A stretch of DNA of 64,000 bases from Angiostrongylus vasorum (GCA_018806985.1 JADANN010000221.1:1-64000), one strand, 5' to 3'; shown: positions 1-12,210, counted from the stretch's first letter. Notes: a model not told the origin generated them from the letters alone. Numbers and translations are program-made.

Positions 1-275
1 GAGACAGTAAATAATAAGTCAAAATTGTGATTATAACTGCAGCCTCAGCTTAACTGGGTTCGTTGCCGATTTGGGCCCCCAGATTAATCCTGCTGACGGG
101 TGATTGCTGATGGCAGAAATCGATAGAACTAGCTGAGAGACAGGCGAAGCGAGGGACCCGCATGGTGTCGTGGTGAACGCGTTACTTCCCGGAAAGGACA
201 ATAGCGCGTTCGTTCTCCACCGCAGACACCTGCGGTCCTGAATTTTGCAAATATCTCAGCAATATTGTGTTTGTC
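1..275 (+). repeat. SINE-C copy, 5' edge cut by window
   Basis: A second tRNA-derived family. The leader (cctcagcttaactgggttcg, gacgggtgattgctgatggc, ctagctgagagacaggcg) precedes an A box (TGGTGTCGTGGTGAACGCG) and a B box (GCGCGTTCGTTCTCC), then tttgcaaatatctcagca. Confidence 0.72.
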
Positions 276-904
276 ATAAATACTATGTTTGTAACATATA
301 TTTGCATTAATTATCATAAAATTTCTCTTCCGTCTGTTTCTGTTCTGTTTCTTCCTACCCTCCAATTCTCGCTTTTCTTGCGTTCTTTTAAATTTGTTGG
401 CTTATGGAGTTCTACTTATTACATCCTCTTCAGTAGGTCGGCCGGTCAATTGTAAAATTTGCTCTTGTGCTGAAAGTCGTCAAACAACAAATCCTCCTTT
501 CCTGCAAACCTTGCAGCACGCTATCACAGGATCTCTGGTCTAATCGTATTCAAGCTGCAAATCGTTAGAGAAGGGAAGCAAATAATCCTCTAGTCTTAGC
601 CAACCCTGACATTCACTGTATGGATGATGGTTGCTTGACCGCGGAACGACTGGAAGAATCGTTAATATACACCTGACATGTGAAGACAGTCATCTAGGTT
701 TCTTACTCAGTATGTTACGACATTCCAAACTCAAGCCGCTGCAACTGTAGATTTTCCATTATTTTGAGTCAAAACCAGTGGATTTTTTTCTTATAGAGCA
801 AGATCATGTTCATGGCAATCATAACATTTCAGCATTACTGAATTTGAAAATTCGAGATGATTCCGCTACGCTCTACTTCGCAGGGGTTTTTTTTTGTTAA
901 GCGC

Positions 905-1015
905 AGTGTAAAAGCTAAATATGCATTCAATCACCTCCAGCGAAGCTTAATGAAGTCGAATGCATGACGCATCCCTCAGGGTTTGGTCAAGGCCTAGAGC
1001 TTTATCCTTATTTAT
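905..1015 (+). repeat. SINE-B 3' fragment
   Basis: Only the tail survives: atgcattcaatcacctccag, aagcttaatgaagtcgaatg, then an end in ctttatcctt. Confidence 0.6.
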
Positions 1016-3668
1016 TCTTTCCATACATACATATATAATGCTTGTTGCTGTTGTTGCTACACCTAACAATACTACTCTATAAGGAAAAAAACAAAAAAAA
1101 GAATGTATTTCATCTTTATACAATGTCATCCCTCATTTACTTCCATATCCGCTCTTCTACCACTCCTATAAGACAGCATGAAGTACACAGCGAAATCAGT
1201 GAGCAGCTGTAACTCTATCACCAGCTTTAGTATCCAATCCTGGTTAGGATGGCTTAAAAAAGCTAATGCTTAGTTCTTAACATGATCTTTCTTTCGTAAT
1301 GGCAGCGACTAGTTACAGTGGCACGACATTCTCCAGGACGACCAGTTTGCTTCCAGTAAGAAACAGATATATTCACCGACATGAAAATCTCCCACTGTGG
1401 CACAGAGATCTCTACAATATGATCAACATCCAGGTGTTGTAAAGAATGGATCTGCTCTCCATTCTTTGAGGAAAGAAAACGGAAAATTTCGTCTTGCAAT
1501 TCATTCTTGTTTTTATTGTGTAAACTTTAGCAACATTAATCAGGCGACTTTCATCTCGCGAAACATTGATGCGCATTTTCAGCATTCGATTGGCAAGCTG
1601 TTCTCAAAAAAACCAAATAACAAAAAAAGCCGGTCGCAGGTGATTTTGTTAGGACCGGTTTTCAAACTAGAAGCCACTGAGATACATTAAATAGAGAGCA
1701 CAGATAAAGACGTATTCAGACAATTTCTTAAACTAAATATGGTCATATTCTAGTGTCATATTATTTAATATTAGCTTCAAATGGCGATAGCTTCACTTAT
1801 GGTTCTTATACGGCGGTGGTTAGTGTGAGTTAAGAGTTAAGACCACATGAGCGAAAAGGGCACATTTGGTGGTAAAATGCCCTGAAAAACAGGCTGGGCT
1901 GTTTGAAAACTTGGAAAGAGGTTGAATCGTATACAGCTGAAGAATTCGGAACATTTAAGAGCAGATAGTTGCAAATGGAGGCTAAGGTTATTAGTGGGAA
2001 ACAACAAACACTCAGAGAATTTAGCTTCTTAGTATTTAATATGCCACATGAAGCAATACTGAGTTTCGGAATATTGTCTTGCTTTCGCTCTGTTGTATCA
2101 AAATAACAGGAAGGGCGAAATCATTTCTTTTGCAGGTATGAGGTGTTGGTGTTGGTATACTGGTCCACGACGACTTTATTCTACACGACTGATGACAGCT
2201 CGCACCTGCAAACATCTACAGATTTTTTTCCAGACTTCCTTATTATCTACTTTACGATGCAGGACTAATCTCAAGAAGTGTTTCATCCTTTTTGTCAATA
2301 AATGCAAATTTATAAATGGTCTCAGTGGAGCAAGCATTAATAGCAAAATAAAGAAGAGCCTTTATAGTTCACGACATTTATTTTCGTTGGTTTAACATTC
2401 ATAGAAGCAAGTATTACCCGACTTTCTGGAATATGCTAATCAGCTGTCTATGTGTTTGAAAAAGTTGCTTCCATATTTCTCAATACAGCATTTCTTTTCA
2501 AGCCAATCAAAACAAAAAACCAAGATGAGAGTTCACATCAAACCGGCATTTCATGATGTATATGCGTCGAACAATTGCAAGGGATTTTCCGATTTCCCGA
2601 GGGCTGCTGTGTTTCCTGAAGTTCTAGGGTCTACACGCTTTCTCTGGAGGTGTTCAGATTCTGACCTTTACATAAGTTGAGCTGCGTGAATGCCTTTGTT
2701 CTTTCACCACATCCGAAAATGTGGGAGGAAACAACGCATAACAACGTAATCAATGTGCAAAAAAATGAAGCAAAGATTAAGGAGTAACATAAACATTGGA
2801 AAAGTAATTTCTTCAACAGAGTGCCAAAATAGTGGCAGGAAAAAGGCAGATATAACAGAGCGGTATCCAAGAAGTACCGTAGCTGGGTGGGAACGCAACA
2901 GCATGGTTTTACTAATTAATTGGTAAATCTATAGCGATTCTTGTGTAATGCTGGTGCTTTGGGCAGATCTAGTGGTAGAGAATATTATATTTGTTGCTTG
3001 GATAGAGTTTCTAGCACGTACGTACTTTGTCGCACTATCAAAAATAAGGAACTCCTTGCAAACCATGATTTTGGGTAAACTTAAGGAGATAGAGGTAAAT
3101 ATCATAAGGAAGATTAGCCACTTAGCACAGAAAGCACAAAGTAATATGATATGTGGATCTTTGTATTCGTCATACAAAACGGCCTCTATCTTCTCATATT
3201 GTCATGCATTTCTCATGCGAGTTCTACACTGAGGGATACGCACAAGGGATTTGACAGTTAATGTAGTACATAGTCACTTTACTCGCACCTTGTGCCCTAC
3301 ATTGACAACTTGCTGCACCAGCCAGACATGGCAGGGTGAAGTGTCACCGTGACCGCACGAGTGTTCCCGCCCACTACGGGCATGGGCAATGCCCGTTCAC
3401 CTGCACACTGTTTCTACCACCTCTTTCCTGCTCTTGGATGTTGTGAAGCGGACTGCAGTTGTTGCGATTTGCCTTCACATAAGCAGTATTTTTATAACAG
3501 GTCTCTCTCTTGGCGATACTATGTGAATCTATTGTAGAAACCTCATGTTACTGTACGCGCACCTCTTTACTTTATACCTCTTTATTGAACAGGCAACCGT
3601 ATAAATTGTGTATGCAATCGCCGATCTATGTTTCCCTTGTCATTGTATTATCAATGTTATTTAACAAG
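1016..3668. other. no supported gene
   Basis: AT-rich sequence with many short open frames, none with protein-like composition or paired splice sites that I would defend. I see nothing further here. Confidence 0.5.
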
Positions 3669-3690
3669 GGTTTAGTTACCCAACTTTGGG
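3669..3690 (+). other. spliced-leader-1-like 22-mer
   Basis: Matches the nematode SL1 leader at 19 of 22 positions (changes at positions 7, 16 and 21). It is not followed by a GT donor, so it is not an ordinary SL RNA gene. It could be a relic of a retroposed trans-spliced mRNA, or chance. Confidence 0.3.
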
Positions 3691-4398
3691 GCTACGAACC
3701 ACAGTATCACTGTAGAAAGACCAGCTTGGCAGACAATAAAAGGGATGTGCACTACGGCAACTAGGCAAAGCGTATGAATAGATAAAGAGTATTCACGAAA
3801 TATTCCTGACACCGATTTTTCTATTACGCTCGGCCACATAAGCTTCAAGATTAACTCTGTAAAAAGCTAGAGGAAAAAGCACAATGTAGTTGTGAACGAC
3901 AAGAATTAGGATCATTACCACTTCCGCCGTTTCCTCAACCATTCGTCAGACAGGAAGAACCCAAGAATGAGGTTGATACAAAATTTTAGACCATTGCGAA
4001 CGAAACCTTCAAAGTCCTTAATCACTATCGCGTGAAGAGATACAGCTCCAACCTCACTGAAGTGCAAAAACGTGGTGTGCGTGAGGAACGAGAGCTGATA
4101 AGATTGAAAAACATAAGACTATCCGTTAGTGATAAGGGTGGAGAGTTTGTCGTAATTCCCCATCAGTTAGATGTTGAGATAACGAAATAGCATCTTGAAG
4201 ATGCTTCGCTTCATCGCCCATAATCTGAGAAGGAGTTTGAAAGTGAATACCGAAAATTGAACCACGAATGGGTCAAAATGGCAAGGGCTGCTGATTTAAA
4301 ACCATCAGTTATCTCTCCAACATGTCCCGTCTTGTACTTGCTTATAAAAAACTCGTAAGCTAGTATCCAGCGATGATCTTGCGTCTACCGATGCATCA

Positions 4399-5325
4399 TT
4401 GTTTAAGGTTAAACCTATCATTAGCTGTGTAGACGGGCCAACGGATAGGATAACATGGTTTTTATCCCTAATATCTACCCAGTTGTTGAAACACATTACA
4501 GCCCATCTTACGAATACTCAGATGTTTCTGGATCGTCTACGTACTGCGCAGCCCAGCAGCGCGTACGTGATGGAGTCGTTCGACGTTAGCGCCCTTTATA
4601 CAAACGTGTCGAATGACTCCGCAATGCAAGCCATATTCGAACTCCTTATGCAAAACGAAGGAGAAATAAGCATGTATGGCTCTAAGGTAGAGCAGTTGAT
4701 GGCAGTCTTAAAAGAATGCTTAAGCTGCTCAATCTTCAGATGGTCCGGAAAGTACTACGCTCAAATAAGAGGGTTGGCAATGGGACAGCGACTGACACCA
4801 AGTCTTCCCATTGCGTTTACGTCTAAGGTGGAAGCACTAGTAACCGATCTCGAGCAGTTACTCTACCGTAGTTATATAGATGAGTGTTTTGTCCTTTGCT
4901 CAACACAAGACGAAATGGACAAATGTTTCGAGTTGTTGAACGAACAGTCAGAGTATATCAAGTTCACTCGAGAGAAACCGAAAGGAAACTGGCTTCCATT
5001 CCTGAACGTCCAAATCAACCTGTCAGAAAATGGCTACATTACGAAATGGTACCGAAAGCCAAGCAATAAAAACATCTTGGTTCATTACCTCTCCTCTCAC
5101 CCCTCTCACACGAAAAGGGCGCTTGTAAGCAACATGTTTCGAACAGCAACCAACGTGTGCACGGGAAGAGAGCGGAGAGAGGAGTCCCGGAACTTGGCGC
5201 AGCAAATAGCCATTTCTAATGGCTACGCAACTGTAGCTCGGGATAGGTGTAGAGGAAATCCTAGGCCTCCAAACGACAACTCTAGCAATAAAATGATCAC
5301 GTTTATTTCATCCCAAATGATGTAA
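4399..5325 (+). pseudogene. PLE reverse transcriptase core
   Basis: Open for 308 codons. RT motif A is MESFDVSALYTNVSNDSAMQ, motif B is RGLAMGQRLTPSLPIAF (PLE style, GLAMG), and motif C is SYIDECFVL. The catalytic YxDD is therefore YIDE, with the second Asp replaced by Glu. The thumb-side KWYRKPSNKNILVHYLSSHP is conserved among the copies in this window. The upstream finger region (about 4100-4398) is interrupted by stops, so no intact protein can be made. It is a decayed retroelement gene rather than a host gene. Confidence 0.85.
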
Positions 5326-5475
5326 GTGCAGCTATAAAACGATGCTTAAGAAGGGCGGGTCTTGACGATTCGGTAAACGTAGTTGAAATGCCACCGAGTA
5401 CTCGTAGGCGCCAGCTGGTTCGTAACCCCCTATATGACCGTCTATGTGTAACGCAAAATTGCATAATTTGCCCTA

Positions 5476-5808
5476 ATGGTAGAGACGGTGTGCATGAGCT
5501 CGGCTACAGTCTATCTGATCTCCTGTAAGGCGTGCGGAGGCGAATACATTGGCGGAACGGATAGACCACTCTGTGTGCGCACAAAAGAACACCTAGTCGG
5601 TAAACGTAAACCAAATACCCCACTAGGCACGCATAGGACCCAGAGACATAGCGGGGAGGACTTTGAAGTACAGGTCACGATTCTCGCATGGGAATCGAGA
5701 ACACAAGCGCGCAAAACTCTCGAGGCGTTCTGGATCAATTCCAGAAATCCGAAAATGAACCGCGGGAGGAATGCCTCATTATCGTGCGTGATATTGGGCA
5801 ATATATAA
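5476..5808 (+). pseudogene. PLE GIY-YIG endonuclease
   Basis: The frame encodes TVYLISCKACGGEYIGGTDR followed by PLCVRTKEHL, the GIY...YIG module (here TVY...YIG) with its conserved Arg. Further on, LEAFWINSRNPKMN supplies the conserved Glu. Upstream, in the frame continuous with the RT, a CVTQNCIICPNG cysteine cluster is visible, so a frameshift near 5480-5510 separates RT and EN. In EN-positive PLEs this nuclease nicks target DNA for insertion. Confidence 0.85.
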
Positions 5809-6023
5809 ACCTATTATTCTGATGAGATGGGCACTTTACGCTTCCATGTGAATTCTGTGCGGTTGGTCTCTCTCCACACGACATACTCAGTGGATGAGTC
5901 ATAGAAAACGGTGAGTGTGCAAAGAAGCTATTTTGTGTTCAATATGATTGAAATCTAGGTTTAGCGTTTTCTCTGTTTGGTTCTGGAGGTGATTGGCCGA
6001 ATAGATTGCTGTCAAGTTGACCT

Positions 6024-6066
6024 TTCCAAGCTCTGAGGAAGGCGAAATCCGCCGAGACGAGTCGGA
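6024..6066 (+). ncRNA. hammerhead-like motif at end of PLE copy 1, degraded
   Basis: AGCT-CTGAGGA-AGGCGAAATCCGCC-GAGAC-GAGTC. The CUGANGA box and stem II are intact; the GAAA box is GAGA and two bases are inserted before the GTC. Confidence 0.38.
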
Positions 6067-6424
6067 CGTGGGATTTATTAGGGAGTCTTAGAACTTTTTG
6101 CATGTTGGTTAGGCTGCCTATTTAAGACCTTCTTCTTCGTCGAAAATGATGTTTAAAGCTGATTTGGTCGTTTCCTTCTGGAATTGGGGCATAGCGGCGC
6201 AAAATGCTACCCACATTGATTGGAGTGAGTGACCAGGTCTCAGAAGAGTCTGGTCTGAACTTTTCCATCTCCGGAGGGTTGAGAGGTATATCGAGCCAGG
6301 AGCCTTATCGAACGCGTGCTTTGCTAGGTTGGGCCTTCTTCGTAATGACTGGCATCACTACCACCACTCTCACTGCGCTTTCTGTTCCCTGTGGCATAGT
6401 TATACACTTTGCACACTGACCTTT

Positions 6425-6745
6425 TTGCCACAATGTTAACTCTTTATTTACTGCTTAGCGCAGTTTTTCACGGCAGGGTATTGTGTGATACAACCACAAT
6501 TATGCTGAGAGCTTTGCAAAACTCCGGACCGCAGGTGTCTGCGTTGGGGAACGAACGCGCTATTACCCTGGCATGGTACTGGCCGATAGAAAACTAGCTG
6601 AGAGACAGGCAAAAGGAAGGATTCGCGTGGTGTGGTGGTGAACGCGTTACTTCCCGGAAAGGACAATTGCGTGTTCGTTCCCAACCGCAGACACCTACCG
6701 TCGGAGCTTTGCAAATATCTCAGCAACATTGTGGTCAACTTTTTC
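6425..6745. repeat. SINE-C inverted pair (palindrome)
   Basis: A - strand copy (6425-6565) with a full tail is joined to a + strand copy (6570-6745). Each includes gttttgcaaa/tttgcaaagc, the B box and tctgcggt-type motifs. The arms meet in gcatggtactggccgat. Confidence 0.7.
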
Positions 6746-6749
6746 TTTT

Positions 6750-9700
6750 CAATCGAATTAGTTAAACGGTCAATGTGGCATTATTTTGCTAAAATATCGA
6801 AGGCAGCAATGCAGTGAGAAGCATATTTAACAAAATAGATGAAGAATTCGTCAGAAGTATTCGTATTGCTGACTTTCTTCTAGACGGACAACAATAGAGT
6901 TTCTACTATGGAACCCTTTACCTCGAAGAAGGAAAAGAATACCGCTTTTATATATGCTTCCAAAACCTTGCCTATTTACCTAAGCAGAATAGAGGTCAGA
7001 CATGCTGAAATGCTGAGATCAATTCTAAGCGACCATTTTAAGAGCGTTACTGAGAAACTCCTACTCACATCGTCCATGTGGATTTTTTGTTCGATGTTAA
7101 TTGCGTTGAGTCGCAGATATCTATGAATAGGAAAACACTGCCAGCTAAAATATGAGAGAAATATGTTGATGTTAGTCTTAATCTCTGAATGTAAATCCAT
7201 CAAATACCTTCGTTGGCGCCGTCACGGTGAAAGAATGTGGGCTGTTATGTATGGTTGTGCTCAAGCTCAATGTGTGAAGACCAAATTGTCTATCTATCTA
7301 TGCCACTTTCAGTGGTTCGTTCTTCATTTTAGATTCCTGTGCTAAAGAATATGTAACAAATTCCTATGTCATTATGATGATGGGAAAAATATTAGAAGGA
7401 TAAAAAAAAGCCTTGGGCGTTGATCAATCCTTGAGGGATGCGCCATGCATCCGACTTCATTATACATCGTTGGAGGTGATTGGATGCATATCTGGACTTT
7501 ACACTGATTCGCGGTAACCTACCGATATGTCGAACCAGTGCTGCTATCCTCTCAGACAAGTCTGGTACCAATTTGCCGACCCCGGAGAGATGGAAGGTTT
7601 GGTAAGCCCGCGCGTGGGGATCGATCCAATGTGTGCGTTGTAGGACGCCTCCGACCACTGCGTCATACGCGCCCTGGGAAAAACATTAGAAGGCAAAATC
7701 GAAACTAAATATTTGAACTAGTCTCGTTCTCACTTGACCCACGAATCGAATTCCGTGGGAAAGTTGACTCCTCCTATTGGAAGTTCCTGACTTTTCAGGC
7801 TAAATAGTCTCCCCTTACTCCCTGACCTGGTTTTCTTAGTTGTCACCTTACAATTGTGCACACACATGCACAAATTTTTTTCGTGCTTTACAGTGCCTTC
7901 CAATCTGCTCTTTCGAAGTGTCATTTTGTTTGGAAGAAGAATTATTCTGCACATTTCGGAATTTTAGTGCGCGTTAGAGCCCCAATTACACATCAATGGG
8001 AACATGTCTGAATTATTTTTAAGGTCTTTTTTTTCTGCTGCGAAAAAATTTGATAGGATACCTTTTTTCTATAAAATCGGTAGTTACACTGCCACAGGAT
8101 TTGTACCATGCATCGACCGATAAAAAATTATTCTGTACAAGTCACAGTTTCCAAAAAGCTTTCTACGGCTAAGTCTGATTGTCTCTATGAATCCCGCCGC
8201 TAAGATTTTCTGCCTACTGTACTAATGGACTAAGGCAAAGACTGTGTTTGATGCGGAGGGTGCTAAGATCCTTACATTGTAAATGCAAGCCAGGTGCATC
8301 AAGGTTTGATATTTGAAGACACTATTTCGTCAAGTTAAATGCATTTAATTTGCATTTTTGATGATTCGATCTACTTACTTTCATTTATTACACTTGTTTT
8401 TTGTGGTTCGCTAAGTGTGTTGGTCAAGCTCATAAGTAAGCATATGAAAAACTACGGTGTTCCATGACACAGAGCCAAAATGAGTCCAGACGGGCTGTGG
8501 GTCAACTGAGAAAATTTCACTAATGAAAGAGGATCTATATTTTGCATGTTTTTTTGTTTTTATGTTTCTATTCTGCACTCATTGACAATAAATTGGCAAA
8601 TAAACAAATGCATTTAAAATGAGAGGCATTACATCACAACTGCTCAATGTTAAATCTTTTTTGATGTCTCGAGCAATGAGGTGCGACAAATCTGAGTTTC
8701 CCAACCTTTTGATCTTGGCTAAATTCGATTCCTTTATTTCTGGATTTGTCGAGAGACCTAGAAATGCTACCAGTGAGTTCATAATACCACGTTATTTAGG
8801 GATATACCATGAAACTATCCTCTTAATATTGTTTCCATCCTAAGCGTGTACAAGTCTAGTTGGTCCATTGACGCCCGGAATAGGGTTGACAACATTTGTT
8901 TGTTCGGTTTCGTTTGTTTCGTCTGACCCATTGTCACCCAGTTATTACAAAGCATCGTTTGTTCATTCGGACGGTAGAAATGTTCCACTAATTTTTTTGA
9001 CCCTTAGATTTTTCGCACTGCATAAAGCTTATTACAAGCTTCAGTTGTTTAAAAAATCAATAAAGCTACTATGTTGTCAGTAATCCTAGAAGCCCATTCA
9101 AAATTGAACTGTTGCTTCAAATATTACAAATTTTCATTGAAGCATGTGTTCAACTGCTAAAGCAAATGCCTGTTCTCTCAAAATGTTAATAAAGAAAATG
9201 AAGGATGTACAGCCATTAGGGAAGCATTTTTTTGTTCATATGACTTTTACAATGGACTCAATCCTGCACAGAATCGTATTTAATCTGCTAAGCTCAAAAA
9301 CCTGGTTTAAGACCATGAAAACAAGTCCACTTTGGTTGCCTTGATCATTGTCCTAGACAAAAACGCTTTCTACTGTGTTCATAGGATTTCAGTGGAACAG
9401 GGTCTAAGCGCTGCCACGAAATTGAAGGAAGAACGCTGGCTCCAATCTCCGTATTTCTCGAGAAGTTTAATTTGTCATCTCATTTGTTTGACCGCAAAAC
9501 CCAACTCTTCTTCCTATTTACAAGTTAGCATTATTCAATTCTCCATCCATGTCTAAGTACTGGAGAACTCTACTCATTCTAAGATTAAATTTGCATAACC
9601 GTCTATCACTTGTCGCACAAAGTTCTCCGAAGGAATTGCGGAGAACGCATTAGAGTGGAATGCTTATCAAGCATTTCCCAACTGAATGAACGGAATTCCA

Positions 9701-9916
9701 CGCTCTTTCGCAAAGGAACGTGCACTATAGCTTACTTTTGTTGACACAACTACACTTCTCGACTATATGTTAGATTTTTTCAGTAAAAGATTCGGTTTCT
9801 TTTTTCACCACAGATATTTCTCTAGTCTAAAAATATAAATCTACTTATGTTACGTCCTTCACACTTCCGGTTTGCTACACTGTAATAAGCGACTAGGTAT
9901 TGCCAAAATGCAAAAC
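6750..9916. other. no supported gene apart from a SINE-B copy
   Basis: Apart from the SINE-B at 7385-7690, this stretch shows only short, low-quality open frames and no repeat shared with other parts of the window. Confidence 0.5.
7385..7690 (-). repeat. SINE-B copy, near full length
   Basis: A tRNA-derived SINE read on the - strand. The head has an A box (TGACGCAGTGGTCGGAGG) and a B box (GGATCGATCCCC). The body contains ggtaccagacttgtctga and cgacatatcggtaggtt, and it ends in a T-rich run plus tatcctt. This is the same family as seven to nine other copies in the window. Confidence 0.75.
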
Positions 9917-10129
9917 ATCGAGTTGAGAGATTTTAGGAAATGCTCCTTCTCAGACAAGGTTGGTGATAAACCGGAAAGACTAGCAACGGATACGTTGGAG
10001 TGGTTTTTGTTATGATGCGGAACCGGTGCCATTGAGTGCAGTGCAGACTCACTGCTGTCGTCCTCGGTACTGCTCGTTCTCATCGATCCGTCTCTTCTAC
10101 AGCTCATCTTGTTTTGTAGCATAGAAACG
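9917..10129 (-). CDS. orphan coding-like exon, unknown gene
   Basis: The minus-strand acceptor tattctcag opens a 213-nt segment reading CRRDGSMRTSSTEDDSSESA, then MAPVPHHNKNHSNVSVASLS and GLSPTLSEKEHFLKSLNSM, closing at a possible donor AT|gttttg. The Ser/Asp/His-rich, disordered-looking composition, clean frame and good acceptor look like a real exon, but no partner exon was found nearby on the - strand and the family is not recognised. It could be a cytoplasmic-tail or linker exon of a gene whose other exons lie to the left or right of the repeats. Confidence 0.35.
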
Positions 10130-10473
10130 CTGAGAATACTTAAGTTACACACCCAAAGGAATTTTAAATATAAATAAGTGACCCTTTATTTGCCCAAGAA
10201 TTACAGCGAAAAATAAAATGATGTTAATGAGAAATCAAGCGCGGCCGTAGTGTCATATTTCTCCTATTCTTCAACAATCGCTTTCGTTAAGAACACGGTA
10301 ATCCAAAACTTCGTAATAACAAAGTATAATCAAAAGACCGACTTTCTATAAACCTGGGCATAGATAGTTGATATATTTGCTTATGTGATCTTGTAAACTG
10401 ATCTTCTTTAGCTGATCCGAGGTTGGTATAGGTCTTCGTTGTCGTCGTCGTTGTTGTTGGTGTTGTTGGTCGA

Positions 10474-10512
10474 TGGCTAACGTTTCGGCGATTTCGCCTT
10501 CCTCAGAGCCTG
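10474..10512 (-). ncRNA. hammerhead-ribozyme-like motif (best preserved stem I)
   Basis: The - strand reads GGCT-CTGAGGA-A-GGCGAAATCGCC-GAAAC-GTT-AGCC. The elements match a hammerhead: CUGANGA box, stem II (GGCG/CGCC), GAAA box, cleavage triplet GUU and a 4-bp stem I (GGCU/AGCC). Stem III would be only the palindromic ACGT, so activity would need a dimer. One extra A before stem II departs from the canonical core. It sits at the end of PLE copy 2. Confidence 0.5.
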
Positions 10513-10721
10513 GACATATTTTATATAAGAACACTTTAACTATTCGGTAGAAAAAAAAGCTAAAGTATTAATGAAGACCAAACTTTCTAATAGGCTCCAT
10601 ATTGATCAAAAGGCTACTCACTGTGCTGTTACGAGTGGGATTGGCCTACGCGTTGTTCATGTGGGGTCGCGAGCGAGGCACACCCAGGGGTCGAAATATC
10701 ATTTTGAAATAGGGCGCCAGG

Positions 10722-11060
10722 TCACGTGTGATAGTGAGGCATTCGTCTATCCGGTTCATGTTTGGATTTTTGGAATTTAACCAAAACGCCACAAGAGTCT
10801 TGCGCGTTGACGTTTTCGATTCCTGTCACTTCAAAATCATCGCCATTGTGCTTTTGTGCCCAATGCGTACCTAAAGGAGTGTTTTGACGAATTTTAACTT
10901 TCCCATCTAGATGTTCTTCTATGCGCACACAAAGTGGTCTACCCGTTTCCCCAATATATTCCTCACCGCATGCGTTACGTGAGATCAAGTATATTATACC
11001 TGAACTCATGCGATCCCCGTCTCTCCCGTTAGGACAGATCTGTAGTTTTCTGAGCTGCAC
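10722..11060 (-). pseudogene. PLE GIY-YIG endonuclease
   Basis: Encodes SSGIIYLISRNACGEEYIGE then TGRPLCVRIEEHLDG, a good GIY-YIG core with IIY...YIG and the conserved Arg, preceded by ICPNGRDG. The end departs from the family (LEAFWIN is lost to a frameshift, giving VLVKFQKSKHEPDR), so the catalytic Glu region is out of frame. Confidence 0.82.
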
Positions 11061-11459
11061 AAACGATCATAGAGACGGTTGCGAACAAACTGACGGCGTA
11101 GGGTATTGGGTGGGATGTCAATAATCGTTACATAATTTCAAGAGCACTTTTTCTTAAACATCTCTTAATGGCGCAACTTACTTCATTTGATATGAAGGTT
11201 AGCTTGAAAAGGGATCTTACTTACGTCCGAAACATTATTTTGATGAACTACCGTACGTATTTGTCTAACCCGATGGCTTCTGCTTCGTAGCCATTGGAAA
11301 TGGCTGTTTTTCGTGCCAGGTTTAGAGATTCCTTCCTTTCCTCTTGCCAAGGCTTGATGCTAAACGCTGTCACATGGCCAGCCCTCTAATTTGGACAAAA
11401 TATTTTCCAGACCACCTGAAGTATGAACAACCAAGACACTGTTTTAAGAGAATCATTAG

Positions 11460-12092
11460 TTACGCAGTGGATAGGCCGTATATTTTTATTTTCTTTTCGT
11501 GCTCTAACAGCAACTCGAGAATGGCTTGCATTGCGGAGTCATTCGACACGTTGGTATAAAGTGAAGTAATATCGAATGACTCCATTACATGCGTGTGTTT
11601 GCTTGCGCACCGTAGGTGGTCTAGAAATATTTTGGTGTTAGATAAATGGGTTGGAATCAAATTTAGTAACTGGGTCAGGATAAGGTTTGGGAACCACGTT
11701 ATTCTCTCCGTTGGCCCGCCTATACCACCGATGATAGGTCTAACTTTAAATGATGATGGGTGCGTTGACGTAATATCATCAGTTGAAGTAGGCTTATTTG
11801 TTTTAATAAACAAGTAAGGCACAGGGCAACCTCGATGTTCGTTTTTAAGTCGAGAAATAACTGAAGGCTCTAAACTCGCTGCCCTTGCCGTGTTGACCCA
11901 TTCATGACTTAAATTTCGGTATTGATTTCTACATTCCTTTTCAGAGCATGTGCTGTAGAGAGAAACATCATTGAGATGCTCTTCTGTTATTCTAATATCC
12001 AACTGAGTAGGATTAACGACAAATTCTCCACCTTTATCACTACTAGAAAGTCTAATAGATTTTGAATTCAAGAGCTCTCTTACCTGGCGCAC
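11460..12092 (-). pseudogene. PLE reverse transcriptase, amino-terminal half
   Basis: 210 codons include SSSDKGGEFVVNPTQLD, an upstream PLE-conserved segment, then FKVRPIIGGIGGPTERITWF and RT motif A in VMESFDITSLYTNVSNDSAM. The frame ends before motif B, so the catalytic YxDD region is absent. It aligns by eye with copy 1 across motif A and shows what copy 1's broken 5' region should look like. Confidence 0.82.
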
Positions 12093-12210
12093 ACCACATT
12101 TTTGTTGGTGTGTGAGGTTGGAGCTTATTATTCTTTTTTGCTAGTGATTAGTATGCGGAGAATTTCGTTCGAAGATAAACGAAATGCAGGGTCAATATCG
12201 AAGCGTCAGC

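Larger units (their letters stand above)
3885..6066 (+). mobile_element. Penelope-like retroelement copy 1 (RT + GIY-YIG), degenerate
   Basis: An EN-positive Penelope-like element, with reverse transcriptase followed by GIY-YIG endonuclease on one strand. The recognisable 5' part starts near 3885, including a DKGGEFVVIP segment also found in copy 2. It is broken by a TAG near 4190 and a further stop or shift before 4399. The RT core is open from 4399 to 5325 and the endonuclease from 5476 to 5808 in another frame. The 3' end carries an AT-rich tail and a degraded hammerhead-like motif (6024-6066). The element is dead but among the longest PLE copies here. Confidence 0.85.

Noticed and set aside
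7620..7690. tRNA gene on the - strand
   Set aside because: The A and B boxes belong to the SINE-B head shared by many copies; there is no cloverleaf.
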